A stretch of 64,000 nucleotides of DNA from Rutstroemia sp. NJR-2017a BVV2 (Eukaryota; Ascomycota; Leotiomycetes; Helotiales; Rutstroemiaceae), in assembly GCA_002946415.1 (NCBI GenBank), contig NJPS01000026.1, forward strand, positions 248,001 through 312,000, read 5' to 3'. Positions 46,750 to 61,825 of this stretch are shown here, one piece after another; the first letter of the stretch is position 1, and each line of letters opens with the position of its first letter. Position numbers and translations under genes: made by a program. The notes under the pieces were generated by a model. That model was not told the origin of the DNA. It searched no databases and saw nothing but the letters and a program-made list of their open reading frames with translations.

Positions 46750-48042
46750 TGATGTATACGTATGATATGTAATATATACCCATGATAGTAATGTCTATTC
46801 TGTTGCACACCTAACTGTTTCATGAGCATACTTCTCGTGGTTCTGGAGTCAGGTGCAATCAACAAAACGTTAACGAAAGACGCAGTGCTACCAGCGTCTG
46901 GAATAATGTGAGTTGCGACACTAGGTCCACGAGAGAAATCGACCACAGGCTTCTGTGAGCTTCGGGAAAACTTTCAAGCAGTCCAAAATCATGCAGATAC
47001 ACCGGTAAAAGTGCCGGTCGACCTCCTGTAACTTATTGAGGCTGTGTTGCACGAACTGCAGAGTTCCCGTAGTGGCAACTGTACCCTGATTAATGGAGGA
47101 AGACATATTATCCACTTATGGTATCCGCACTTCCGTCGACAGTTAATTAGGTCTTGTGGGACATGAGCAAATTTGAGCTTGAAAAGTTCGTGATTTCTCC
47201 TGCATGCAGCCTTGTCAGCATACGTACCTGCTCGTTGAATATAAGATGAGAATTTGAGAAATATATTTTCGTGGTTGTCAACCTTGATAATGAAATGAAG
47301 TTGAAGAAAACAATTGAATGGTTGTGCTTTGCTCGGCCATAACCTTGGGTTGGAGTGGTTGAATACTAGAACATCACGTGAAGCTATCCTCAGTGGCTTG
47401 GCAAAAAGCCTCGCAGATCTTCCAAGAACGGAGAATATCGACCTTAACCTTATCTTTCTAACATGTTATCTTTCTAGCAGAATGATCATAACACCCGCAA
47501 GCGCGAGCGCAAGCTTCTAGTCTTATTAACCCTTTTCTTAGCTAGCTTTTCATTCACTACCTCCAAATCCTAATCTTGACCGACTAGGGGCACATCCACT
47601 ATGATTCCGATCAAGGCATGAGTTTACCAATACGTCGAAAACGAAGTGAGTCTTACCACGGTGGGGATGTCTGATCTGATGACAGTTCATCTGCGTTCGA
47701 AAGATTTTCTTGAGGATTGATTGGCGAAACCGTGCCCTACAACATCATTGGTTCTGTTGGGCATACGTTCAAATGGCGGTCTCCTTGAATAAGCCGTGCA
47801 GCAACATCTAGTGATGCATATATTGGAAGAATTAGGGAACAGGGGGCGTATTTGCATCGTATTCACATGTCGTTTACTGCTCGGGGTAAGAGATCTTTTG
47901 TTTAAAATCACATCGAGGATCGCCCGATCATTCACGTTGGTACTGGCGATTATCGATCTTGTTGGTGTTGGCGAGATTCTTCATCCGATCAAATCCTATT
48001 TTCATCAGGAAAAATCATCGATTGGATGACACCTCACTCAAA
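46750..48042. other. intergenic between terpene synthase and MFS gene
   Basis: No P450, oxidoreductase or other tailoring gene is seen on either strand. A minus-strand open frame at 46921-47115 starts with a good ATG but has no recognisable family and is probably not a gene. Confidence 0.45.
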
Positions 48043-49707
48043 ATGTTGAAAGACAGCACGACGATAGCACTGGTCCCCCATCCTAGCGATGACCCTCGCG
48101 ATCCATTGGTAAGTGAAAGGCCCACCTTCTCAAGCAAGTGGTTTCTAAACGATTGCAGAATTGGTCGATGAAAAAGAAAATCCCCATCGTCGCCGCATTA
48201 TGTCTGGCCACATTTGCAAATTTTTCGAGCGGACTCGCCGGGCAACTATCACCCGGCCCACAAGCCAAGCTCTATGGAGTCGACACCACGAAAATAGCTT
48301 ACCAGAATTCGTGCTCCAATGGTGGGATGATAGCTGGTGCTCTGGTTTTATTTCCTCTATCACACATCTTCGGTCGAAGCTCCGTCATCTTGTGGTCAAC
48401 TATTGCGACCTGTGCGTCTCAAATATGGGCTGCTTGCATGACCCATTCCACTCAATATGTACCCTACTTGGTTTCCAGATTTATAGCTGGGTTCTTTGAA
48501 GTTAGTGCTGGTATTCTCGGTCCACGAATGTTGTTCGATTTGTTCTTCCTGCATCAGAGAGGTCGCGTCTTTACCTATTTCCACTTTGCTCTTGACTTCG
48601 GAACTGTGGCTAGCCCCACGCTTTCCGCCTTCATTTCTACTGCCGGGCATGATCCTTCATGGACGTATGCGTTCTGGTGGACAGCTGGACTTACAGCTTT
48701 AGCTGCCATCATGGTCTTCTTCTTTGTGTATGAAACAGCCTGGGATCGATTCGAAGGAGCAGACAATGATTCAGTTGCTACTCCGGAAGGATTCGTTGCG
48801 AGCAAGATAGCAACATTCTTTCCTGGCACGAAAGTTACAAAGTCGGCCAGCATTAAACAAACATTAGAAGTTGCAGCGCGCCCATTTCTTATTGCCGCGA
48901 GCCCACCTATGTTGCTTCTTGGTTTTTTTGTGCTCTTTAACTTTGGGTTCTACGTAGCTATGAATTCGATTGCTCCCGTTTGGTTGCAGAAACCAGTCAA
49001 GGTTGGAGGGTATGGGTTTACTTCGAGAGAGACTGCACTCTGTGAGTAACAGCCTTACACCACTTTAGTCATTGATACTGATGCGGGCAGTCTCATTCGG
49101 CCACTGGGTCGGTATAATTATGGCTTTGGTCTACGGCCACTTCGTGAGTGACCACCTACCGCTCTTAATTTGCCGCCGCACTCACAGCACTTGGCTTCCC
49201 GAATTCCGCCTATACCCCCTAATTCTTCCTGCATTGATTTTCAATTCTATTGGTCTCGGATTGTTTGGACTAGCCCTTCAGAATCACCTGCATTGGGGCG
49301 TTCTCCTCTGGGCTCAGATAATGGTAACCTTCGGGTCCTTATCCACAACTCCGATCACGGTAAACTACGCATGTGAAATATTCACACAAGCACCGGCAGA
49401 GACAGCAATCGTGTTGAATAGCTATCGTGTGGCGTTCGGGTTGAGTGTCGCGTTTTACATCGCGCCATGGGTGGAGAAGATGGGGTTTAGGTGGGCATAT
49501 GGGTTGATGGCATTTTTGCAGGTGGCAAGTTTTGCTCCGGTGATATTGCTGATGTGGAAGGGGAGGGAGATTCGGAGGCTGAAGATGGGGATGTTGGGTT
49601 CGGATGAGGAGGGCGAGGTGGTGATGGAGGAGAAGGGCGGGGTTAGTGGGAGTTCCGTGGAAGATAAGCATGTGGTCGACGCGGAGAAGGGGGACGCTGC
49701 GTCTTAA
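48043..49707 (+). CDS. MFS transporter, drug/metabolite type
   Basis: Exons 48043-48108, 48159-49041 and 49091-49707 give 521 residues. 'DDPRDPLNWSMKKK' across intron 1 is the usual pre-helix-1 motif of fungal 12-helix MFS proteins. 'FPLSHIFGRSSVILWSTIAT' is motif A, and 'FIAGFFEVSAGILGPRMLFD' then 'HQRGRVFTYFHFALDFGTVA' the helix 4-5 region. The second half has 'SFGHWVGIIMALVYGH' and 'VTFGSLSTTPITVNYACEIF', ending in an acidic cytoplasmic tail. It resembles the HOL1-like/DHA1 branch. It starts 1.3 kb after the terpene synthase in the same direction, so export of the terpenoid is an attractive but untested role. Confidence 0.88.
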
Positions 49708-49924
49708 TTATAGAATAGATTTCGTTAAGAATCTACATAGTAAGTCTTGATTCTCCAACCTGCTCAGGTTCTGGATTTAATTATTGTACTTTCAATCGGA
49801 CTCAAAGATTCTAGTTTGGTCTGCCCCGAGGATTTCGGCAGGCATACTCGTACTTCGTACTGTATTGAGTACTGTACTTACAGCGTATGGACCATATAAC
49901 GGTTATCCAGACGGTTGATGAAAT

Positions 49925-49970
49925 CGCGCTCGAAGTGCACTCGAAATTGCGCTCGAAAATGCGCTCGAAA
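49925..49970. repeat. short tandem repeat (GCGCTCGAAAT-like, four imperfect units)
   Basis: Units 'CGCTCGAAGTG', 'CACTCGAAATTG', 'CGCTCGAAAATG' and 'CGCTCGAAATC' follow one another downstream of the MFS gene. Confidence 0.75.
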
Positions 49971-50054
49971 TCAGTCTTATAATGCGCAAATCTGAGAATA
50001 GATAGATAGAGTCTGAATGCAATTACACTTGCGTATACTTCCATATACTTCCTA

Positions 50055-50269
50055 ACGTGTAACCCCATCTGGTGAGCTACCCCAAACAGATGAGGCACCT
50101 GAAATACTACGATTATTTATATTGAAATAGATATTGATACTTAATATCTAAGTTATTCTAGCTATAAAGGGCTTTTATCTGAGAGTCCTCGAAAGAATTA
50201 GTTGTATAGTTCTAATTTGGATTACTTGGCTCATCTGTTTGGGGTAGCTCACTAGATGGGGTTGTACGT
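50055..50269. mobile_element. 215-bp MITE with about 40-bp terminal inverted repeats and TA target duplication
   Basis: The left end (50055-50094) and the inverted right end (50230-50269) agree at all but three positions, and all three differences are transitions. The element begins ACGTGTAACCCC and ends GGGGTTGTACGT; a TA dinucleotide flanks each end (50053-50054 and 50270-50271). The interior is AT-rich and non-coding. TA duplication and the size suggest a non-autonomous Tc1/mariner relative. It sits 38 bases upstream of the APH pseudogene start codon. Confidence 0.8.
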
Positions 50270-50307
50270 TATCCATCACCCTTCGCACCCAGCACCCTTC
50301 CACCAAG

Positions 50308-51163
50308 ATGCCTACGAAGGGAAACGCGACGAGGACAACTGAGGCCACCAAACCAAGCTCATGCTCGGACCCCATCAACAGCACCCGACCGAACCGTTTC
50401 CTCGTCCTCACCGGAGTCAAGCTCCTCCACCATTTCCGCCCACGGTGGGGCCCAGTCCTCTTCCTAATACCCAATCTATGTATCGAAATCGGCACATTTA
50501 CCGATCTCTCCGAAGCATCCACCATGCAATTTATACTAAAGCACACCTGTTCACCGGTTCCGAGAGTCTATTGCGCGTTTCGGAGGAACGGCAAACCCTA
50601 TATTTTAATGGAAAGAATATCCGGTCTGCCGGCAGTAGCTTGATAGGAACGACTCTCGGAGGAATCGAAAAGTAAGCTTCTGGATCAGCTAAGGGAGATG
50701 ATTGATGAGATGGGGAGGATCCCTGCGGTGAATGGAAAGATCTCTAATGTGGATGGAGGGTCGCTATGGGACTGCAGATTACCTTGTTCGCTTGAGAGGT
50801 TTGGGCCTTTTGAGAATACTCAGGATTTCCACACCTTCTTGCGTAATTCGCGAGAGAAGGCGCCTCCGGGACATCCAGACGTGGATGAGATAATTAGCTT
50901 GCATAGACGGGAGGGGGGATAGCCGGTTTTTACGCATGGAGATTTAAGTAGTTTGAACATAATAGTTCGTGGAGATCGCATTGTTGGGCTGGTGGATTGG
51001 GAAACGGCGGGATGGTACACTCCGTATTGGGAGTATACAAGTGCTTGCCAAGTGAATCCGAGGAACACTTTTTGGGCGAGTTATATCGATCGGTTTCTTG
51101 AACGGTGGCCGGAGGCTTCGAAGATGAAGGAAGACTAGACAAAAGTGGTGGGAGTGGATCTAA
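50308..51163 (+). pseudogene. APH-family (aminoglycoside phosphotransferase-like) kinase pseudogene
   Basis: One reading frame from ATG 50308 carries the fungal APH-like kinase pattern: 'IEIGTFTDLSEASTMQFI', 'VPRVYCAFRRNGKPYILMER', 'FTHGDLSSLNIIVRGD' with the catalytic HGD..N, and 'VGLVDWETAGWYTPYWEYT' with the metal-binding Asp. The frame is interrupted by TGA at 50641, TAG at 50644 and TAG at 50920, all explainable by C:G to T:A changes from Trp or Gln codons. Near 51135 a TAG and frame change precede the usual C-terminal 'RQKWWEWI' and a TAA at 51161. No intron with proper ends removes the stops. Fungal APH-like proteins are numerous and mostly of unknown substrate; this copy is inactive. 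Confidence 0.82.
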
Positions 51164-51644
51164 TTGACTCGTTTACATACATAAAAGAGTTGAAAACCTC
51201 ACAGACCTCTGACCGTGGCATCACAAATATAAACATCCAATGCTGCTACGGACACTTTCTGACTTATCTATATTCCTGAACCCGACTGCTTCAAGCTTTG
51301 ATTGTGTATCACTTTCAGGAACATCCCACCATTGAAGTAGGAGCCTTTCGTATGTTGTTCTGGGGCCACATATATCTAGAAAGGGGATCGAGTTCCGATG
51401 AGCTATTTGGTGATCTTATTCACTCAGAACTCGTAGTTAGTATATAGAGAGAAGATACTGAATTACGATTGTATATACAAGTTGACTATTCTGAATCAGA
51501 GACCGGAATAGCCAGTACTATTGCCTATCATCTGGATAGATCAACTGTCCATATGGTAGGTAGTATGCAAGCTTCGAGTGTCCCGAACCTTGGCTTCACA
51601 ACCGGTATTAACACCATTACACCCGCTCAACATGTCCATAACCA

Positions 51645-53887
51645 CTATACTTGACCATCCTTATCCGCTAGAAACTCCTGATGTAGAAACACATCGATCT
51701 CGCCGATCATCCTTAGACTCTGTTCGATACTAGGCGAAAGATTTTCGCCAGGAATATACACCCATCTCTTGATCAGAGTCTGGAGATGTGCACCTATCGT
51801 TAACACATCGGCGCTTATCAAATCTCGAAGATACGGTAGTCGAGAAGCCGCCAGAAGGATAAGCATTCCTGCCGTCATTCTGCGATTTGGTTAGTCTATC
51901 TTTTTCCAAGTGCATTCGTAATGTTCAAAGGAAAGGGCAGCGTACGACAGCGAACAAATCCACGTATCCACGAACACTGTATGCGCAAACCCCCGCAGAT
52001 TAATAATGTGTAATAAACATGCATCTAAACAATTCTGGCATTTCTCCAGCAAATTTTGCGGCACAACAGCATCCTGAGAATGGTGTAACAGGACCCACGT
52101 GAGATACGGTCTGTATATCACACTTCTGCATGTCAAGTACCTCTGTCTTAGAAAACTTCCGTGTTGGCTTGGCACAGGCTGTGTATCGACAACGAACTGC
52201 AAGGCAGGAGGAAGGAAGTCACGCCATTCTTCGAGCTGATGGTCGAGTTCCTCTACTATGTAAGGAAATTTGGCGTCATCGAGACTCGCACCCGTTTCTT
52301 TGGCGTAGAGAAGATTGTGAACGCGATTCAGGAGACGACGCATAGATATACAGGCGAGAAAGTAGAGGGAGGAGTGTTCTTCGTCTATGGATGAGTCGTG
52401 GGTCTTGTAGTCGCCAGGGAGCGGGATTGAAGACTCGATTGACGCGAGACCAGATTCAGGTAGTCCGGATAGTTCGGCAAGATAGTCGCTGTTAGTTTGT
52501 CAGTGGGAGCTTTTGGTCGGCGGTAGGTGGGTTAGAGACCTTTCGAGTATGTAACAAGACCAGAAGATACGCCGTAGGCATTCTATATCCTCATATGACT
52601 CTCCGGGAGAATGATAAGATAGAAGAAGTCTGCATTTGGCAGCAGTTGCGTTGATATATTCCCAAGCTTGGAGAGGTCTTTGGGTAAAAGCAAAGTACAG
52701 TCTATCTTCATTAAATGTTTGCATAATGTGGATTAGGACATTGTGCACTCACGCTGTGTAGAACAGGCACTGAACGGCCGTGGAACTCATTTCGGTGTGA
52801 ACAATATACAGCTTCTTCAGTACACCATCAAAATACATGTCCGCCATGAGTTTCCTCGCTTTCTGGTACTCGCTTTCCTCGGGAGTTAAATCACGTGGAA
52901 GCTCGACGTTGACGATAGATTGACTGGCACAGCCTAACGACATCATGAGCAATGATAGCACCGATACGGTCGTGCTACGTTCGATGCTCTGCGAAAGGAT
53001 GTAGTCGCGAAGACTGTTTCTTTTAATACTTGACATGACGGGATACCAGAAATTGACATTGGCCTGAAACGAGTCAATAATGTGGTCAAGCTCTGGACTT
53101 CCCACATAAGGGTACATCGTAGACGATCTGCTAATCAGTGACTCTCGTGATTGCTCAAGACGGAAGATCGACGTGTAGTTCTGTCTGATGGAAGGGAAGA
53201 TGTCGAACAATTGCCAAGAAAGCACTGATTCTGTAGCTGATGTATGATGAGAAGATAGGACGGCATTGTGAACGTTGCGGTCTTCGATGGAGGGTAAAAA
53301 GTCCGTTCTTGAGGCTTGCGACACTATGTTCACTCCATTGTTTGAATGTACTGTCTGTGGTGAATGGGAGCTATGATCAGTCGGTGGTGGAGGATTAAAT
53401 AGTCCAGTAGACGATGCCTGGCAAGATTGGAAGAGTTATTATATGGGCCCCGTGTAAGATCAATCGCATGAGCTTACAATCATAGAGTTCATGTCCTGCA
53501 GATATTTTTCAATCCGCAAAACCCCTTCCAAGATCACGTCGGTCTTACCACGTCTATATCGTGGAGATGTCAGTCAAGAAAATGTACTCCGATATTGAAA
53601 TACCTACGGGTTGACATCAACTCCATAGGAGCAGTTTTGGTCCGTTGCGTTGCATGACGAACAGGGAGCATGTCCATCGCATCTACATCAATGCAACAAA
53701 TTTAGCGCAGTAGAAAACGCAGGAACACAACGAAAGCTAACCTTATCTTTCGCAGCCTGCATACATCGCACTATGATGTTTGTTAGGACCGTAATCTAAG
53801 AAGAAAGAGGACTTATGGGGTTGTTCTTCTTACCGCATGTGCTGCTCGGCGCCGAGTGCGAGTGGGGAATGGATCACTAGCCGACAT
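51645..53887 (-). CDS. Zn2Cys6 transcription factor with fungal-specific regulatory domain
   Basis: Starting at 53887 (M-S-A-S-D-P), exon 1 ends 'RRRAAHA' and joins through GTAAGA..ATCATAG to 'CDVCRLRKI'; a further intron inside the cluster joins to 'RCDGHAPCSSCNATDQNC', giving the full C-x2-C-x6-C-x5-C-x2-C-x6-C motif. Then come a short coiled region ('LEGVLRIEKYLQDMNSM'), a Pro/Ser linker, and the Fungal_trans domain: 'VSVLSLLMMSLGCASQS', 'YFAFTQRPLQAWEYINATAA', 'ECLRRIFWSCYILERSL', 'YRPYLTWVLLHHS', and a helical end at 51645. It lies directly beside, and in the same direction as, the sugar permease, 520 bases away. It is a good candidate regulator of the permease/beta-galactosidase pair, by position only. 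Confidence 0.87.
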
Positions 53888-54406
53888 GCCTTGGAGGCTG
53901 CGACGATTCTATCTGCGAGTGATCAGGGCATTCGTGCGAAGATAAATGGAGACGTAGAAAACGAACTTCAATTCCAGGTTTTTCCGACTGCTGGGATGAT
54001 TGCGTCGCGCGCGTCCGGAAAAGGGATGTTGTACGAAGCAGAACAGAGAATGCGGGGGAAACACAAGTGGGGCGAATTGGCCAATTACCTGACGATGTGG
54101 GGTAGGCTACCATCCAACTTGCATCTATCTACAATATGCAGCCTAAACAGTACCCTATATTAGCTGTTGCTAGCATATAAATGTAGTGAGCCCTGGGGGA
54201 ACATTAGGACCTGCAGACTCCCAATGCGAAGTGTTCCAGGCTCGTTGTTTGTCAAACTCCCGCACCAATAAAGCATTATTGTAATCAACTATTATCAGTG
54301 CACGTATAATGACTATCGCAGTCTCTTAATATTAAATGCATTATTCGTCGTATTATTGCTAGTTATCACTACGCGTCCCTATCGGCTGATCTCGAAACTC
54401 ATATAA
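53888..54406. promoter_or_regulatory. upstream region of the Zn2Cys6 regulator / 3' flank of the sugar permease
   Basis: 520 bases. No separate gene is supported; a plus-strand open frame (53837-54163) overlaps the first exon of the regulator in antisense. Confidence 0.4.
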
Positions 54407-56168
54407 TCACACTTTAACATCATCCAGATCACGATCATCCGCCTCAACCTTGAGAGTCCTAAGGACGGTGGTCGCGTCCCGTTTCTGAAGACTCCTCTTC
54501 ACTGGATTCTTCGCCTCAAATACCTCGGCCAATTCCTCCAATGTTCTACCCTTAGTTTCCGGCCAATAGAAATAGATAACCGCAGCTTCGACGAGATCCC
54601 AGAAAACGAAGACAAGATAGAAGTAGTAATGAATGTTCTGAAAAGCTGGTCCTGAGCTGTATTGAATAATTGTGCTCGCAACGGAAGAAGAGAAGTTTCC
54701 CACGGCTGTTCCTTTTGCCCTTGTTGAGCTTGGGAGCGCTTCCGCGATATACATGGATTGTAGAGCTGTCCAGCCAAAGGAGAACACAAATCCGAATATG
54801 TAGATAAATGCGATGGTGGTATTAGCCGCGGAGATATTATTGGCATTCTGTGTCGCAATCTTGGATGTTCCGGTAATAATAGCAAAGCATATGGAGCAGA
54901 AAACTATCGAATAGAGAAGAAGAGGGCGGCGACCAATTTGGTCGGTGGCTCGTGCTCCGGCAATGGCACCGATGAAGCAGATAGGAGAGTAGATACCATT
55001 CATGAGAAGCTGTCGCTGTTCGGAAACTATCCCCGCGTTGAGTAGCATTTCTGGCAGATAATAGCTCGTAACGGAGTTTCCGCTCAACTGCCCAAAGGTA
55101 GCCATTCCGAGAACGCATATGAGGCGATGGCGCGCAGAATGAGTATTGACAAGCTCAGAGTAGTCCCACCAACGCTTGTCGGAGTCATTGTGGCCTATCT
55201 GTTGCTGCATCTCTTTCAATTGAAGCAAAACTAACGGATGATCGCTAGATCCCTCTCCGTGATATCGAGCCAACACTTTTACAGCTTCATCGGCATTATC
55301 CTGTGCCATGAGCCATCGAGGCGACTCTGGTAGCCACCATACGAAGATCGCGACGAAGCCGGAAGAGATGAGCTGGCACCAAATTGGAATCCTCCATGCC
55401 GCGTTGCCATCTAAAGTACGGCATCCATAGACAACCCAGCTGGCTACGATGGAACCGATATACCTACAAATGATTAGCAAGTGGGAGCTTTGGCCATGAT
55501 TCAATTGCCTACCATGTGCAATTGTAAAGCCCTGTGAGTGTCCCTCGCCAACTAGGATGCTGAAACTATGTTAGCAGGAACCGCCATCATGGACGAAGGA
55601 TCAACTTACAGCCATCTCACTAACATAGCAAGGTGCGCTCACGCAGCAGAAGCTAACTCCAAAGCCCAGAATAAATCTTCCAGCTAGAAACATTCCGTGA
55701 CTAGTTGATGGCGCTTGAATACACGTGCCGATAATCACAATAATTGCTCCGGTGAACATTCCTGCCCTTCGGCCCCAGGTGTCATTTACAGGACCAGTAA
55801 CGAATACAGCTGGAATTGAACCGATGTTGTACATGGCGAAAACGAGACCAGTGGAGGAGCCAGCCGCGGACCTTAGGTGGAATTAGCTATCTTGACCAAA
55901 TAAGTTCTTGGATGCGTGTTTGGAAAACCTACATGTGAAAGTAATGTTGATAAGAGACCATGGCATTGAGCCCGCCCATTAGAGAGCCATCGTATCCGTT
56001 CAAGCATCCGCAAAGATAAGCAACTAGAAGACAGCCGTACAGGCGAACCATGCTCGAAGTAAACGGGCTTGGCTTTGCGTCTTCGACATCATGGGCGAGT
56101 TGGACCGCGTCACCTATACCGCCGTCGGATTTGGTTTCGTGCAACTCAACCTCGGTCTTCTCAGCCAT
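54407..56168 (-). CDS. MFS sugar transporter, lactose-permease (LAC12) type
   Basis: Starting at 56168, an acidic N-terminus leads to helix 1 ('[20 protein letters not shown]') and the sugar-porter '[13 protein letters not shown]'. After an intron, '[20 protein letters not shown]', '[15 protein letters not shown]' (motif A, D-x-x-GRR) and '[20 protein letters not shown]' with 'SEMA' follow; a short exon supplies '[16 protein letters not shown]'. Later motifs are 'WWLPESPRW', '[18 protein letters not shown]', 'DQIGRRPLL' and '[20 protein letters not shown]' (PESPR/PETKG). The '[15 protein letters not shown]' stretch is typical of fungal lactose permeases. It imports a sugar with protons across the plasma membrane. 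It is transcribed divergently from the beta-galactosidase, so lactose or other beta-galactosides are the likely substrate. Confidence 0.9.
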
Positions 56169-56991
56169 CGTGGCTTGGAATGTTATCCGATATGAAGATA
56201 AATCAAGGAGGGAGAACAGAATAGGCACAAGAAGACACTGAGAACAGATATAGAAGGTTGATTTCTAAATCTCCAAGGGAAAAGAGGGGATGTTATATAC
56301 TTCCTCGTCCTCACCGAACCATATCAGGATTCTTGCCAATACTGCTCGTATGAGCTTCGAAGACCGAATCCAGCATCGGAGCTTGCATTGCATGACCATA
56401 ACCGCGGTTCGCTACTGAGCATAACATAGCTCATTGGGGACCATGCGCATTGAACTTACCCCAGATTTGCATCGTGGGGACGACAAGGTCTAAGCAAACG
56501 AACATGACGGGGTGGGTAAAAGTGTGGGCATGGTGGACTAAGTGGTCGTTGGTTGGTGCGGAAAAATGAGGTCGATGTTGGAGGTGGGGAAATGGGCAAG
56601 GATTTCGGGGACGGCGGAGCCGAACTGGATTTTAGGCTTACCGCCTGTTTTATCAGGCAAGAATAACTTTTAGTGCACATGCGGGGCTAGTGCCATCCGT
56701 CCCTCTACCAATAAGACAATCATCCGGAGCAGATATCCCCGAGCTTCACTCCTCTTTGGGTGCGCGCATGCAGAGAGATAACGACTCTTCAACTCTCGTG
56801 CAAATGGCGAGCATCATGTGTGAGTATAGCTACGATGCACCTTGATATCCAATCAAGCAAGATCCACGCGTCTTAACCTATTACCCCCGAGCTGCAGAGT
56901 GGGATCTGTCAATAAATGAAGCTTGTGAACTGCTACTTTCCAGCAGCAAGTTTTCTGCTCATTGTACGAAGGCTATCTCCTTCAATTCACC
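56169..56991. promoter_or_regulatory. bidirectional promoter of the permease/beta-galactosidase pair
   Basis: 823 bases separate the two start codons. It contains a CGG-N5-CCG dyad at 56612-56622, a form bound by some Zn2Cys6 dimers, and a CCGCGG palindrome at about 56402-56407. Pyrimidine-rich and TATA-like words occur on both sides. No gene is seen. Confidence 0.5.
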
Positions 56992-60294
<3,303 letters not shown>

Positions 60295-60426
60295 ATTCAA
60301 GGCTCGGCGTATATAGAAACACTTGTGTGAAGAATTCAAAGATAATCTCATGCCCCCGGTTATCATCTGCAATTGGCACCCATGTCAAGACTCGGTTTTT
60401 GTGGAATGCCCTTTATCCCCATTGTA

Positions 60427-61320
60427 TCATGCGCCAACTCCATACGCAGCCATTGCTTCGTCAAAAGCTTTTCTTCGTTTGTCCTCCCATTCCTCACCCT
60501 GCGCGATCAAATGCTCCGGAGAGACATCCACCATGGTCTTGGCTAATTGTGCGCTGGCGTCGTTCAATTTCGCGATATCTCTCTTCACGAATCCTGTTCA
60601 CCTTTAGTGTCATCTTCATACACATCCATTCAACTTAAAGAGCCTTAAACATATTTTGGGATATTCATGGACTCGTCCCACGTACCAACCACCCACAACT
60701 TCTCAAAGACCGGCTTCATTTCAATCATCAAAGCAAGTTGACGCTCAGTGAGCTCAATCATTTTCATCATCTCCTCTAGAAGAATCTGGCCTTCTTCTTC
60801 ATTTGGCGTAAATCCCTGCTCTCATTGCATTAGTTCTCTTCCTTATTCGATCGAAATGACCGACCTCATAGGCAGCAATGGCTAAGTTTATCGTGGTGCA
60901 GATACCACTACTTCGTTTCGCCAATCTAATCGTGTCGAAGTAAGACATGGATTTTCCTTTCGCGACGATGACATTGACGGAATCGAGCTTTTGTGGGATC
61001 AAGGTGATTATGGGGTGAAGTTTGTCCATCGTGGTGAGCTGATGCGAATCGTTGACTTCGGTCGTCAATGGTGCGGGGTCTGGACTTGATTTACGATGAG
61101 TTGGTCGGCGACGAGATTTTCAGGTGCTTTCGCTTGGCTTCACATCGTACGGGGTGCCCCTTCCCAGTTTGATTTCCGCTCCGCGAGAACTCAACAATGC
61201 GCACGCTTGGACATAGTTCGTACGAGGTAAGCACGTTTGAATATCGTTGCGGACCTCGGATCTATCATCTTAGCATAGGCTTTCTGAAAGTCATGCTTCT
61301 CTGGTGACAGAGTTGATCAT
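60427..61320 (-). pseudogene. decayed helix-rich protein gene of unknown family
   Basis: Protein-like blocks follow each other on the minus strand: 'DRSEVRNDIQTCLPRTNYVQ' then 'ACALLSSRGAEIKLGRGTPY' (about 61260-61130), 'ENLVADQLIVNQVQTP' (to about 61074), 'MDKLHPIITLIPQKLDSVNV' with 'TINLAIAAYE' (61030-60865), 'EEEGQILLEEMMKMIELTER' (60805-60740), and 'AKLNDASAQLAKTMVDVSPE' to a final 'AYGVGA' and TGA at 60427. The last three blocks join through plausible introns (one with a CTAAT branch). The first junctions (near 61118 and 61070) are frame changes with no room for an intron. The protein is all helical and amphipathic. I do not recognise the family. Confidence 0.5.
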
Positions 61321-61825
61321 GTAAGCTCTAGTACAATTGCCATCACCCTATTGGGAATTACGAATTCTTTGAGGGTTCTTGTAAGTGGCTAGTCTTTCCG
61401 GGCCTATCTGGTGTCTATGGCTGACTTTTTCAAGTCATGGTTGCAGTCGTGTTTTGCGTTCAACGTTGCCGCAAGCGCGCCAGGAAAAGTATGGAAGATC
61501 CTGTCTGTCCATGGTCACTTCATACCAAGAGGGATGCCAACGCCCAACAGCAACTACCACCTCATTTTTTATCACCGCAATGGATGATATTGCTTCAAAT
61601 CTATTTAAGGAATAACTGACTCTCGATGGACACCTCAAATAGAAGTAAACAAAGAACTCATATTCAGTTCACGAGTAATGGCTCTTCAAAGACATGGAGA
61701 GATCCATAACATTCTTTGTTATTTTAGGCACTATATGATCTTTGTGACTGTAACTAGGGCCTTTCCTGTCACCCCGAAGTTCTTACTGAGATCTTCATCT
61801 TTTTTCAAACTGTCATTGCATTTAT

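Noticed and set aside
46524..47115. Minus-strand frames of 140 and 64 codons behind the terpene synthase, considered as an extra cluster gene
   Set aside because: The first is largely antisense to the last synthase exon; the second has a good ATG but no recognisable motif.
50308..51138. Stop codon readthrough as an explanation for the interrupted kinase frame
   Set aside because: Tandem TGA TAG plus a third stop and a terminal frame change make readthrough implausible; a pseudogene fits better.
53837..54163. 108-codon plus-strand frame
   Set aside because: Antisense to the first exon of the Zn2Cys6 regulator, whose zinc cluster reconstructs cleanly on the other strand.
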